Source of the DNA: an uncultured Alphaproteobacteria bacterium
GTDB lineage: Bacteria; Pseudomonadota; Alphaproteobacteria; HIMB59; GCA-002718135
Direction of reading: 5' to 3'
NCBI GenBank assembly: GCA_902619055.1
Contig: CACNCW010000028.1
Span: 1 to 11,522 of the forward strand
Length of the DNA: 11,522 bases
How positions within the stretch are numbered: position 1 is the first letter of the stretch; every line of letters begins with the position of its first letter. The notes under the pieces were generated by a model. That model did not search any database, was not told the origin of the DNA, and worked only from the letters and a program-made list of their open reading frames with translations. The translations under genes and the position numbers were made by a program. Shown here piece after piece: positions 1-8,700 of this stretch.

Positions 1-359
1 ATATACTTATTGCAACACCAGATATGATGCCAAAGCTTGGCAAAGTTGCAAAAATACTTGGTCCTAAGGGGTTAATGCCAAACCCTAAACTTGGAACAGT
101 CACAAATGAAATTTCTAAATCAGTTAAAGATGCGAAGTCAGGTCAAGTTAAATTCAAAAATGATAAATCTGGCATTATTCATGCCGGAGTTGGTAAAATA
201 GATTTCAATGAAGAGGATTTGTTAGAAAATATTAAAACATTTTACTCTTCTGTTGTTAAGAGTAAACCTGATTCAGTAAAGGGTTCTTTTATCAAAAAGG
301 TTACCATAGCTTCAACTATGGGAATTGGATTAAATATTAATCAAGCTAGCTTGAGATAA
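1..359 (+). CDS. rplA: 50S ribosomal protein L1, C-terminal part (5' end outside window)
   Basis: Ribosomal protein L1 binds 23S rRNA at the L1 stalk and helps release deacylated tRNA from the E site. In many bacteria it also represses its own rplK-rplA mRNA. The reading frame is open from base 3 and ends with TAA at 357-359, giving about 118 codons, roughly the last half of a protein that is usually about 230 residues. Recognisable family blocks are IATPDMM near the edge, ILGPKGLMPNPKLGTVT, GQVKFKNDKSGIIH and the C-terminal KGSFIKKVTIASTMG. The ATG at base 24 lies inside the conserved block, so it is not the start. The gene is followed by the structured rplJ leader. rplK is expected just upstream but is not visible. 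Identification is secure; the N-terminal half cannot be assessed. Confidence 0.97.
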   Translation, partial: ILIATPDMMPKLGKVAKILGPKGLMPNPKLGTVTNEISKSVKDAKSGQVKFKNDKSGIIHAGVGKIDFNEEDLLENIKTFYSSVVKSKPDSVKGSFIKKVTIASTMGIGLNINQASLR

Positions 360-370
360 TTAATTCAATA

Positions 371-387
371 GATGATCTTTGATCATC
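371..387 (+). promoter_or_regulatory. perfect 7-bp hairpin between rplA and the L10 leader
   Basis: GATGATC (371-377) and GATCATC (381-387) are exact reverse complements around a TTT loop. The stem starts 11 bases after the rplA stop and ends one base before the first helix of the L10 leader, so the two could stack. No U-tract follows, so this is not a normal intrinsic terminator. It may protect the rplA 3' end, mark a processing site, or help the leader fold. The pairing is read directly from the sequence; the function is inference. Confidence 0.5.
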
Positions 388-388
388 A

Positions 389-467
389 CCTGTCAAAGAC
401 TGCAGGAGCTTAAAAGCTTAATAACCTGCATAGACTGAAGCGAGTCATTGATTTGCTTCTTGACAGG
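389..467 (+). promoter_or_regulatory. L10 leader RNA (autoregulatory element of rplJ-rplL)
   Basis: This matches the ribosomal protein L10 leader, an mRNA mimic of the L10 binding site on 23S rRNA. The closing helix pairs CCTGTCAA (389-396) with TTGACAGG (460-467), eight perfect pairs. A second helix pairs TGCAGG (401-406) with CCTGCA (425-430). Inside it lie the short AGCT/AGCT stem (407-410 with 415-418) and the strand GCTTAATAA before CCTGCA. The side hairpin GACT/AGTC (433-436 with 443-446) closes the loop GAAGCG. The pieces CAAAGAC, GCAGGAGC, GCTTAATAACCTGC and ATAGAC are those I recall as typical of this family, including the internal-loop kink that L10 recognises. It lies 77 bases before the rplJ start. 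Known mechanism: excess L10-L7/L12 complex binds and lowers rplJ-rplL expression. Whether control here is translational or by attenuation cannot be read from sequence. Confidence 0.93.
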
Positions 468-474
468 CTTTAAG

Positions 475-495
475 TTAGTTTGGTGGGCAAACTAA
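475..495 (+). promoter_or_regulatory. 8-bp hairpin after the L10 leader, possible attenuator
   Basis: TTAGTTTG (475-482) pairs perfectly with CAAACTAA (488-495) around the loop GTGGG, and four T residues (496-499) follow. It begins 7 bases after the closing helix of the L10 leader, which is where an attenuator controlled by L10 binding would sit. The stem is AU-rich and the U-run is short, so it is at best a weak terminator. It could instead be a structural spacer or a barrier in front of the rplJ ribosome site. Pairing is seen; function is inferred. Confidence 0.45.
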
Positions 496-506
496 TTTTA
501 GCTAAT

Positions 507-527
507 ATTGAATCCACAAGATTCAAT
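507..527 (+). promoter_or_regulatory. 7-bp hairpin just upstream of the rplJ ribosome binding site
   Basis: ATTGAAT (507-513) pairs perfectly with ATTCAAT (521-527) around the 7-base loop CCACAAG. It ends 7 bases before the GAGG ribosome site of rplJ. The stem contains the in-frame TTG at 508 that could be mistaken for an earlier rplJ start, which is a further argument against that start. Possible roles are keeping the ribosome site unpaired or acting as part of the L10-dependent switch; neither is shown by the sequence. Confidence 0.4.
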
Positions 528-534
528 TAAAACC

Positions 535-538
535 GAGG
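535..538 (+). promoter_or_regulatory. Shine-Dalgarno GAGG that fixes the rplJ start
   Basis: GAGG at 535-538 lies five bases before the GTG at 544-546. No comparable site precedes the in-frame TTG at 508, whose upstream sequence is A/T-rich and in a hairpin. This site decides the rplJ start at 544. Confidence 0.75.
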
Positions 539-543
539 TTGAC

Positions 544-1065
544 GTGAAACGTTCTGAAAAAAAAGATTTTGTTAGTGATCTTAAAAATGAGTTTGCTAAC
601 TCAACATCAGTAATTGTGGCCGAATATTCTGGTTTATCAGTTAATGAAACAGAGCAACTTAGAAAAGAAATGAGAGAAAATGGAGCAAAATTTAAAGTAA
701 CTAAGAACAGACTCACTAAACTTGCTATATCCGAAACTCAATTTAAAGAAATTTCTGAACTTTTTAAAGGTCCAACAGCAATTGCTTATTCTGATGATGC
801 AGTAGCACCAGCAAAAGTAGCAGTTAGCTTTGAGAAAAAATTCGAAAAGTTTAAAATTATCGGCGGAGGTTATAATGGAGAGAAAATTGATAGAGACAGA
901 ATTGATTTTCTTGCAAAATTACCGTCTCTTGATGAGTTAAGAGGTAAAATAATAGGATTAATTTCAGCGCCTGCTCAAAAAATAGCTTCAATTACTATTG
1001 AGCCTGGAGCACAAATTGCAAGATTAATTAGTTCTAATAGTAGCAATAAACAAGAGTCGAACTAG
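544..1065 (+). CDS. rplJ: 50S ribosomal protein L10
   Basis: L10 anchors the L7/L12 dimers to 23S rRNA at the base of the ribosomal stalk, and as a complex with L7/L12 represses its own operon through the leader upstream. The chosen start is GTG at 544, five bases after GAGG, giving 173 residues, usual for the family. The protein begins KRSEKKDFVSDL, the normal L10 N-terminus; the in-frame TTG at 508 would add 12 residues with no family resemblance. Family features are VIVAEYSGLSV, LRKEMRENGAKFKVTKNRL and the C-terminal helix region from PSLDELRGKIIGLISAPAQK onward, which carries the L7/L12 binding surface. The tail is Ser/Asn-rich. The stop TAG at 1063-1065 is 18 bases before rplL, so the two genes are cotranscribed. 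Confidence 0.96.
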   Translation: MKRSEKKDFVSDLKNEFANSTSVIVAEYSGLSVNETEQLRKEMRENGAKFKVTKNRLTKLAISETQFKEISELFKGPTAIAYSDDAVAPAKVAVSFEKKFEKFKIIGGGYNGEKIDRDRIDFLAKLPSLDELRGKIIGLISAPAQKIASITIEPGAQIARLISSNSSNKQESN

Positions 1066-1083
1066 GTAGATAAGGAGAAATAA

Positions 1084-1461
1084 ATGGCTGATTTAAATAA
1101 AATTGTTGAAGATCTATCTTCACTTACTGTTCTTGAGGCAGCTGAATTAAGTAAGTTGCTTGAAGAGAAGTGGGGTGTATCTGCCGCAGCTCCAGTAGCA
1201 GTTGCCGCAGCTCCAGCAGCAGGCGGAGGTGATGCTGCAGCAGAAGAAAAGACAGAATTTGATATAGAGCTATCTGAATCTGGATCAAATAAGATTGCAG
1301 TAATCAAAGAAGTTAGAACTATTACAGGTTTAGGCTTAAAAGAAGCTAAAGATTTAGTTGAAGGTGCGCCTAAGCCACTTAAACAAGGGGTAAAAAAAGA
1401 AGAAGCTGAAGAAATGAAAAAAGCATTAGAAGCAGCGGGAGCAAAAGTTACTCTTAAATAA
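1084..1461 (+). CDS. rplL: 50S ribosomal protein L7/L12
   Basis: L7/L12 is the multicopy acidic stalk protein that recruits and stimulates translation GTPases such as IF2, EF-Tu and EF-G. The ATG at 1084 follows AAGGAG (1072-1077) with a six-base spacer, a strong ribosome site that suits a protein needed in several copies per ribosome. The 125 residues show the three family parts: an N-terminal dimerisation and L10-binding helical domain (about 1-33), an Ala/Pro/Gly-rich flexible hinge (about 34-50), and a C-terminal factor-binding domain. The last contains [26 protein letters not shown] and the ending AAGAKVTLK. The hinge is encoded by a tandem 21-base repeat that is notably GC-rich for this genome. 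A hairpin follows directly after the stop. Confidence 0.98.
   Translation: MADLNKIVEDLSSLTVLEAAELSKLLEEKWGVSAAAPVAVAAAPAAGGGDAAAEEKTEFDIELSESGSNKIAVIKEVRTITGLGLKEAKDLVEGAPKPLKQGVKKEEAEEMKKALEAAGAKVTLK
1183..1224 (+). repeat. two tandem 21-base repeats coding the L7/L12 hinge
   Basis: Bases 1183-1203 and 1204-1224 are adjacent copies of a 21-base unit starting GCCGCAGCTCCAG. They differ at three positions (the 14th, 20th and 21st). In frame they encode AAAPVAV and AAAPAAG, residues 34-47 of L7/L12. The copies share codons, not just amino acids, so a local duplication is more likely than independent selection for Ala/Pro. Since 21 is a multiple of three, gain or loss of a unit would change hinge length without a frameshift. 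Confidence 0.85.
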
Positions 1462-1463
1462 TT

Positions 1464-1487
1464 TGTAGGCCTTTAATAAGGCCTACA
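1464..1487 (+). promoter_or_regulatory. 10-bp hairpin in the rplL-rpoB spacer (attenuator or processing site)
   Basis: TGTAGGCCTT (1464-1473) pairs perfectly with AAGGCCTACA (1478-1487) around the loop TAAT. It is the most stable-looking hairpin in the window's spacers, beginning two bases after the rplL stop and ending 13 bases before the rpoB ribosome site. The downstream strand reads CAAAAAGC, so there is no U-tract and full intrinsic termination is unlikely. In E. coli the same junction holds an attenuator and an RNase III processing site that keep polymerase transcripts below stalk-protein transcripts. A similar role is inferred here from position only. Confidence 0.65.
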
Positions 1488-1511
1488 CAAAAAGCAAATT
1501 AAGGAGATACG

Positions 1512-4500
1512 GTGAGTTTAGATCATATTAATTCAAAAAAAATAAGAAAATCATTCGGTAAGATTCCGCTAGTCACGTCCTTACCAAATTTGGTTGAAGT
1601 TCAGAAAAGATCATTTGATAACTTTCTTCAACTCAAAGCTGATCCTGATAAAAGAGAAAATGTTGGTCTTCACTCGATTTTTAAATCTGTTTTTCCAATT
1701 CACGACTATGCAGAAAGAGCAACTGTAGATTATGTGAGCTACAATCTAGGTATACCTAAATATGATGTTGATGAATGTTCACAGAGGGGAATGACATATG
1801 GAACTCCATTGCTTGTTAATTTTAGATTAATTATCTGGGATATTGATGAAATTGCCGGAACAAAATCTGTAAGAGACATAAAAGAACAAGAAGTTTATAT
1901 GGGGGATATACCTCTAATGACTAAAAATGCTACTTTTGTGGTTAATGGAACCGAAAGAGTTGTAGTTAGTCAAATGCATCGTTCACCTGGTGTGTTTTTT
2001 GATCATGATTATGGAAAAACTCACACAAGTGGAAAATATTTATTTAATGCAAGAATTATTCCTTATAGAGGCTCATGGTTAGATTTTGAGCACGATGCTA
2101 AAAATAACATTCATGCAAGAATTGACAGAAAAAGAAAGTTTCCTGTTACAACATTATTTAAATGCTTACTCAGTAGTATTTCAGAAAAATACATAAAAGA
2201 ATGTGAAGTCAATAAAATTGAACCTGATTCAAAAAAAATTCTAGGAATGACAAATGAAGAAATCCTATCTCTTTTTTATGATAATATTTCATACAAAAAA
2301 AATGATTATGGATGGACATCAAAACAAGATTTATCTTTTTTTAAAGGAAAAATTTTAAATTTTGATTTACTTGACTCAAAAAATGGAAAAACTATTGCAA
2401 CTAAAGGTACTAAAATTAACCAAAAAATAATTAACGATCTAAAAAAGAAAAATATTTCCAGCATTTCAATAAGTGAAGAGTCAATTTTAGGCTTCTTTTT
2501 ATCTTCAGATATTATTGATGAAAAAACAGGAAAAATTTTCTTCGAAGCGGGCTATGAAATCGATGATGTCTTTCTAAATTTCATAAATGAGAGTAAAGTA
2601 ACTAAACTTGATATATTAAAGGTAGATAATATTGAAATTGGATCATATATCAGAAACACTCTTCAACTTGACAAAGCTAGATCAAGAGAAGAAGCTCTTT
2701 TTGAAGTATTTAAAATACTTAGACCCGGTGAGCCACCGACAATTGAAACTGCTGAAAACTTGTTTAATAACCTTTTCTTTAACTCTGATAGATATGACTT
2801 ATCATCAGTTGGTAGATTAAAAATAAGTTCTAAATTTAAAAAAGATACTTCAATGGAGCAAAGAACTCTTGATAAAAGTGATATACTTGATGTTGTAAAG
2901 CATATGCATAACCTTATAGATGGTAAGGGTGAGATTGACGATATTGATCATTTGGCGAACAGAAGAGTAAGATCAGTTGGTGAACTTTTAGAAAATCAGT
3001 ATCGAATTGGTCTTTTAAAAATGGATAGGGCTATAAAAGAGAGGCTCAGCTCTCTCGAGGTTGACAACATAATGCCGCAAGACATTGTGAATGCTAAACC
3101 TGTTGTTGCTTCAATTAAAGAGTTTTTTGGATTAAGCCAATTGAGTCAATTTATGGACCAGACTAATCCATTAAGTGAAATTACTCATAAAAGAAGAGTT
3201 TCAGCTTTAGGTCCTGGAGGACTTAATAGAGAAAGAGCTGGATTTGAGGTTAGAGATGTCCATCAAACTCATTATGGAAGAATTTGTCCGATTGAAACGC
3301 CTGAAGGAGCTAATATTGGATTAATCAACAGTCTGGCATCTTATTCTAGAATTAATAAATACGGTTTTATAGAAACACCTTACAGAATTGTGACCTCTGG
3401 AAAGGTTACTAACAATGTAATATATCTCAGTGCAATAGATGAGGAAGACTTTGTAATTGCTCAGGCAAACGCAGAGGTTGATGCTAAAGGTAAATTTTCC
3501 AAACAAGTTGTAAGTTGTAGAAAAAATGGAGAATTTATAAATGTAGATATTGAGGCTATCGATCTTATGGATGTTTCTCCACAACAATTAGTTTCAGTTG
3601 CTTCATCCCTTATTCCTTTCTTAGAGAATGACGATGCGAATAGAGCATTAATGGGATCAAATATGATGAGGCAAGCTGTTCCTTTAATTCAACCCAAGGC
3701 TCCTCTTGTAGGAACAGGCATGGAATACACTGTAGCTAATGATAGCGGATCAACTATAGTTGCTAAAAGGGAGGGAATTGTTGATCAACTTGATGCTAAT
3801 AGAATTGTAGTCAGAATTACAGATAAAAGTGATAAGACACTTAATAAAATTGACATTTATAATTTAGCTAAATTTCAAAGATCTAATCAAAATACATGTA
3901 TTACTCAAAAACCACTTGTAAATGTAGGTGACAAAGTTGAAAAAAATCAAGTAATTGCTGATGGGCCCGCAACCGAATTGGGTGAACTAGCTCTTGGAAG
4001 AAATGTTCTCGCTGCTTTTATGCCTTGGAATGGTTACAACTTTGAGGATTCAATACTTATTTCAGAAAAAGTTGTTCAAGATGATGTTTTTACTTCTATA
4101 CATGTTGAAGAATTTGAAGTTATGTCCAGAGACACAAAACTTGGTCCTGAAGAAATAACAAGAGATATACCTAATGCAAGCGAGGAAATGTTAATTAACC
4201 TTGATGAAACAGGAATTGTTTATGTCGGTGCTGAGGTTAATTCTGGAGACATACTTGTTGGAAAAGTTACTCCTAAAGGAGAGTCCCCAATGACACCAGA
4301 GGAAAAATTACTAAGAGCAATCTTTGGAGAAAAAGCTGCTGATGTAAAAGATACAAGTTTGAGAGTTCCTCCTGGAGTAAAAGGAACTATTGTTGAAATC
4401 AGAGTTTTCTCAAGAAGAGGTATTGAGAAAGATGAAAGAGCAATTAGCATTGAAAATCATCAAATAGAAGTAATTGCTCGTGACAGAGATGATGAATTAA

Positions 4501-5717
4501 AAATTTTAGAAAAAAGTTTTGGAAACCATTTACGCGAACTGCTTACAAAGCAAAAATTTGTATCAGGAAATGAGGGCTTAGTAAAAAATGCTGAAATAAA
4601 ATACGAAGATATTGAAAACTTTACATTAAATGATTTGCTTAAAATCAATATTGCTGATGATAATAAAAGTGAACAAATTGAAAATTTAGTAAAGAATTAT
4701 GAAAATCAACTTGGCAACATTAATCAAAAATTTGAAAATAAAATAGATAAAATTCAAAGTGGAGATGAGTTACTTCCAGGTGTACTAAAATTAATTAAAG
4801 TTTTTATTTCTGTTAAACGTAAACTTCAACCTGGAGATAAAATGGCAGGAAGGCATGGCAATAAAGGCGTTATTTCAAAAATTTGCCCAGTTGAAGATAT
4901 GCCATATTTAGAAGACGGAACACCTGTAGATATTGTCTTGAATCCTTTAGGAGTTCCAAGCAGGATGAACATCGGTCAAATTCTAGAAACACATTTAGGT
5001 TGGGCCTCTGCTTCGCTTGGTAGGCAGGTTAATGAAATGATTAAAAAAATTCAAACTCAAGGTCAAACAAAAGACTTAAGAGATAAATTACTAGAAATTT
5101 ATAATTTAGATAAACATAAAAAATTGATTAAAGAGATGAATGATGATCAAATCTTAGAGTTAGGGAATAATCTAAAGGATGGTATACCTTTCGCAACTCC
5201 AGTATTTGATGGTGCAAAAGACAAGGATATAACTGATTTATTATCTCAATCAGGTGTATCTAGCACAGGTCAAGAAATACTATACGACGGAATTACAGGC
5301 AAAAAATTTGAAAGACCTGTTACTGTTGGTTATATGTATATGTTAAAGTTACATCATTTAGTTGATGAAAAAATTCACGCCAGATCTATTGGTCCATATA
5401 GTTTGGTTACTCAACAACCCCTTGGAGGTAAAGCTCAATTTGGAGGTCAAAGATTTGGTGAAATGGAAGTTTGGGCATTAGAGGCATATGGTGCTGCTTA
5501 TACTTTGCAAGAAATTTTAACAATTAAATCTGATGATGTTGCAGGAAGAACAAAAGTTTATGAATCAATTGTTAAGGGTGATAATAATTTTGAATCAGGA
5601 ACACCTGAGTCATTTAACGTAATGGTAAAAGAATTAAGATCACTTGGTTTAAATTTAGATTTTAAAGAAAATCTAAAAGATAATAATATTACTAACTTAA
5701 TAGGGTCAAATGAATAA
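1512..5717 (+). CDS. rpoB: DNA-directed RNA polymerase subunit beta
   Basis: The beta subunit of RNA polymerase forms one jaw and half of the catalytic cleft. The start is GTG at 1512, five bases after AAGGAG (1501-1506); 1401 residues, slightly longer than the 1342 of E. coli. In order: the beta protrusion and lobe ([15 protein letters not shown], then RIDRKRKFP from about residue 203), a proteobacterial inserted domain (about 235-400, before RPGEPPT at 404-410), the rifampicin pocket (about 537-566), a second insertion before [13 protein letters not shown], and the C-terminal clamp connector. Catalytic-cleft lysines K1110 and K1118 and His1289 correspond to E. coli K1065, K1073 and H1237. 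Rifampicin contacts D549, H559 and S564 (E. coli 516, 526, 531) are wild type, which fits a drug-sensitive enzyme. The last 8 bases overlap rpoC. Confidence 0.99.
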   Translation: MSLDHINSKKIRKSFGKIPLVTSLPNLVEVQKRSFDNFLQLKADPDKRENVGLHSIFKSVFPIHDYAERATVDYVSYNLGIPKYDVDECSQRGMTYGTPLLVNFRLIIWDIDEIAGTKSVRDIKEQEVYMGDIPLMTKNATFVVNGTERVVVSQMHRSPGVFFDHDYGKTHTSGKYLFNARIIPYRGSWLDFEHDAKNNIHARIDRKRKFPVTTLFKCLLSSISEKYIKECEVNKIEPDSKKILGMTNEEILSLFYDNISYKKNDYGWTSKQDLSFFKGKILNFDLLDSKNGKTIATKGTKINQKIINDLKKKNISSISISEESILGFFLSSDIIDEKTGKIFFEAGYEIDDVFLNFINESKVTKLDILKVDNIEIGSYIRNTLQLDKARSREEALFEVFKILRPGEPPTIETAENLFNNLFFNSDRYDLSSVGRLKISSKFKKDTSMEQRTLDKSDILDVVKHMHNLIDGKGEIDDIDHLANRRVRSVGELLENQYRIGLLKMDRAIKERLSSLEVDNIMPQDIVNAKPVVASIKEFFGLSQLSQFMDQTNPLSEITHKRRVSALGPGGLNRERAGFEVRDVHQTHYGRICPIETPEGANIGLINSLASYSRINKYGFIETPYRIVTSGKVTNNVIYLSAIDEEDFVIAQANAEVDAKGKFSKQVVSCRKNGEFINVDIEAIDLMDVSPQQLVSVASSLIPFLENDDANRALMGSNMMRQAVPLIQPKAPLVGTGMEYTVANDSGSTIVAKREGIVDQLDANRIVVRITDKSDKTLNKIDIYNLAKFQRSNQNTCITQKPLVNVGDKVEKNQVIADGPATELGELALGRNVLAAFMPWNGYNFEDSILISEKVVQDDVFTSIHVEEFEVMSRDTKLGPEEITRDIPNASEEMLINLDETGIVYVGAEVNSGDILVGKVTPKGESPMTPEEKLLRAIFGEKAADVKDTSLRVPPGVKGTIVEIRVFSRRGIEKDERAISIENHQIEVIARDRDDELKILEKSFGNHLRELLTKQKFVSGNEGLVKNAEIKYEDIENFTLNDLLKINIADDNKSEQIENLVKNYENQLGNINQKFENKIDKIQSGDELLPGVLKLIKVFISVKRKLQPGDKMAGRHGNKGVISKICPVEDMPYLEDGTPVDIVLNPLGVPSRMNIGQILETHLGWASASLGRQVNEMIKKIQTQGQTKDLRDKLLEIYNLDKHKKLIKEMNDDQILELGNNLKDGIPFATPVFDGAKDKDITDLLSQSGVSSTGQEILYDGITGKKFERPVTVGYMYMLKLHHLVDEKIHARSIGPYSLVTQQPLGGKAQFGGQRFGEMEVWALEAYGAAYTLQEILTIKSDDVAGRTKVYESIVKGDNNFESGTPESFNVMVKELRSLGLNLDFKENLKDNNITNLIGSNE

Positions 5718-8700
5718 AGAACTTACAAATATTTTTAATCAGAATTTAGGTGTTCAAAATTTTAATAGTCTCAAAATTTCTATAGCTAGTCCAGAAGATA
5801 TAAGATCCTGGTCTTTTGGAGAAATAAAAAAACCAGAAACTATTAATTATAGAACATTCAAACCCGAAAAGGATGGATTATTTTGTTCAAGAATTTTTGG
5901 TCCGGTAAAAGATTATGAGTGTCTTTGTGGTAAATATAAGAGAATGAAATTTAGAGGAATAATTTGTGAAAAGTGTGGTGTTGAAGTAACACTTTCTAAA
6001 GTTCGAAGAGATAGAATGGGTCATATTGAACTTGCTGCTCCAGTGTCGCACATTTGGTTTATGAAATCATTACCAAGTAGAATTGCAACTCTGTTAGATA
6101 TGACTATTAAAAACCTAGAAAAGGTGTTGTACTTTGAACAATTTATTGTTGTTGAGCCTGGATTAACTGATCTAAAAAAAGGTGAAATTATATCTGAGGA
6201 ACAGTATATTGAATATCAAGATGAGTATGGTGAGGATTCTTTTAGTGCCGCAATTGGTGCAGAAGCTATTGAACAAATGTTACTTAGTATCGATCTTGAG
6301 GCGGATTATAAACAATTGAAAATAGATTTAGCAGAAACTAAATCAGAATTAAAAAAAACAAAGATTACAAAAAGATTAAAATTAATTGAATCCTTTATTT
6401 TATCAAAAAATAAACCTGAATGGATGATATTGAGAGTATTGCCTGTAATTCCTCCAGAATTAAGACCTTTAGTGCCTTTAGATGGTGGAAGATTTGCAAC
6501 TAGTGATTTAAATGACCTTTATAGAAGAGTAATAAATAGAAATAACCGTTTGAAAAGATTAATTGACCTCAGAGCTCCTGACATAATTATTAGAAACGAA
6601 AAAAGAATGTTACAAGAGTCTGTTGACGCACTATTTGATAATGGAAGAAGAGGTAGAGTAATTACTTCTACAAACAAAAGACCACTTAAATCATTATCAG
6701 ATATGTTGAAGGGTAAGCAAGGAAGGTTCAGACAAAATCTTCTTGGCAAAAGGGTTGATTATTCAGGTAGATCAGTAATAGTTGTAGGACCAAATTTAAA
6801 GCTTCACCAATGTGGTATTCCGAAAAAAATGGCTTTAGAACTTTTCAAGCCATTTATATTTCATAAATTAGATATTTATGGATGGGCAAATACAATAAAA
6901 GCTGCAAAAAAACTTGTAGAAAAAGAAGATCCAAGAGTTTGGGATATTTTAGAAGAAGTAATTAGAGAACACCCAATCCTACTTAACAGAGCTCCAACAT
7001 TACACAGATTGGGCATACAGGCTTTTGAACCAATTTTAATTGAAGGAAAATCAATTCAATTACATCCATTAGTTTGTACTGCATTTAATGCCGATTTTGA
7101 TGGAGATCAGATGGCGGTTCACGTTCCTTTAAGTCTTGAAGCTCAACTAGAAGCGCGTGTTCTAATGATGAGTACAAACAATATTTTGTCTCCATCAAGC
7201 GGAAAACCAATAATTGTTCCTTCGCAGGATATAGTGCTTGGCATTTACTATCTCTCAATAATGAGAGATAATCAAACAGGACAAGACAGATATTTTATCG
7301 ATCTAAACGAGATAGAAAAAGCACTTGAGAACGGAGATCTAAGCCTTCACTCAAAAATTAATACAAGAATAAATGATTTTGAAGGTAAATCAATAAAGAT
7401 AAAGACTACTCCTGGTAGAATGATATTAGGTAATATTTTGCCCAAAAACAAAAACATAAATTTTGACATGATCAATAAAATTTTAACAAAAAAAGAGGTT
7501 AGTAATATTATAGATACTGTTTATAGGTTTTGTGGTCAAAAAGAGACTGTTCTTTTTGCAGATCATATAATGCAAATTGGCTTTAAATATGCTGCAATTG
7601 CTGGAATCTCTTTTGGAAAAGATGATCTAATAATACCTTCAGACAAAGATTCACTTCTAAATGATACTCAGCTAAAGGTCCAAGAATATGAAAATCAATA
7701 TCAAGATGGTTTAATAACTCAAGGAGAGAAATACAATAAAGTTGTTGATGCTTGGTCTGAATGTACCAATAAGGTTGCAGATAAGATGTTAGATGTAATA
7801 TCAAATCCATCTGATAACCAGCAAATAAACTCAGTATACATGATGGCACATTCTGGTGCTAGAGGTTCAGCTGCTCAATTAAAACAATTATCAGGTATGA
7901 GAGGTTTAATGGCTAAACCATCTGGAGAAATAATTGAAAATCCAATTAAATCTAATTTTAAAGAAGGATTATCAGTATTAGAGTATTTTACATCTACACA
8001 TGGAGCCCGTAAAGGATTGGCTGACACTGCACTAAAAACTGCTAGTAGTGGTTACTTAACAAGGAGATTAGTTGACGTAGCTCAAGACGCTGTCATTCGC
8101 GAAGTAGATTGTAAAACTAAAAATGGCGTCATAGTTGAGGAAATTGTTGACTCTGGAAATATCACTTCACCTTTGACTGAAAGAATACTTGGAAGAACTC
8201 CAATAGAAGATATTCAAGATGAAAATAATAAAGTCATTGTTAAATCAGGAGAAATAATTTCCGAACAACATTTAGATAGAATAGCAGAATTGGGATTAAG
8301 ATCATTAAAGATAAGATCAGTGTTAACTTGTGAGACTGAAGACGGTATTTGTTCCGTTTGTTATGGTAGAGATCTTGCGCGCGGCACACCTGTGAATGTT
8401 GGAGAAGCCGTAGGTATTATAGCTGCTCAATCAATTGGTGAGCCTGGGACTCAGTTAACAATGAGAACATTCCACATTGGAGGTGCTGCTAGTTCTTCAG
8501 TAGAACAATCTAGTGCAGTTGGACCTGCATCAGGAAAAATAAAATTAGATAATATTAAAATTATTGAGGATCGTTTTAGTAATAAAATTGTTTTAAGCAG
8601 AAATGGTAAAATATCAATTATTGATGAGGATACTGTAAAATATTCTTCAAATATACCTTTTGGATCTAAACTTCTTGTTAACGATGGTGACAAAGTTCAA

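Noticed and set aside
24..26. ATG at 24 as a gene start
   Set aside because: The frame is open upstream to the window edge and codes conserved L1 residues (IATPD) before it; it is an internal methionine of a truncated gene.
351..379. TTGAGA at 351-356 as the -35 box of an rplJ promoter
   Set aside because: No convincing -10 lies at 16-18 bases; the nearest candidate, GATGAT at 371, is 14 bases away and is part of a hairpin. In E. coli a promoter exists in this region, but the sequence here does not support one clearly.
508..543. In-frame TTG at 508 as the rplJ start, adding 12 residues
   Set aside because: It sits inside a 7-bp hairpin with no ribosome site, and the added residues do not look like L10. 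GTG at 544 has GAGG at proper spacing and gives the usual N-terminus.
1062..1307. Minus-strand open frame opposite rplL
   Set aside because: It is Ala/Ser-rich because it mirrors the GC-rich hinge repeat of L7/L12; it has no family resemblance and lies fully across a secure gene.
2632..2820. Second + strand frame inside rpoB
   Set aside because: It lies out of frame within a conserved part of rpoB and has no recognisable protein features.
3321..3587. Minus-strand open frame inside rpoB, and similar ones at 4220-4450, 4460-4648, 6519-6749, 7583-7849 and 8451-8693
   Set aside because: All are short, lie antisense to the highly conserved rpoB or rpoC genes, and show no recognisable motifs; they are chance open frames.
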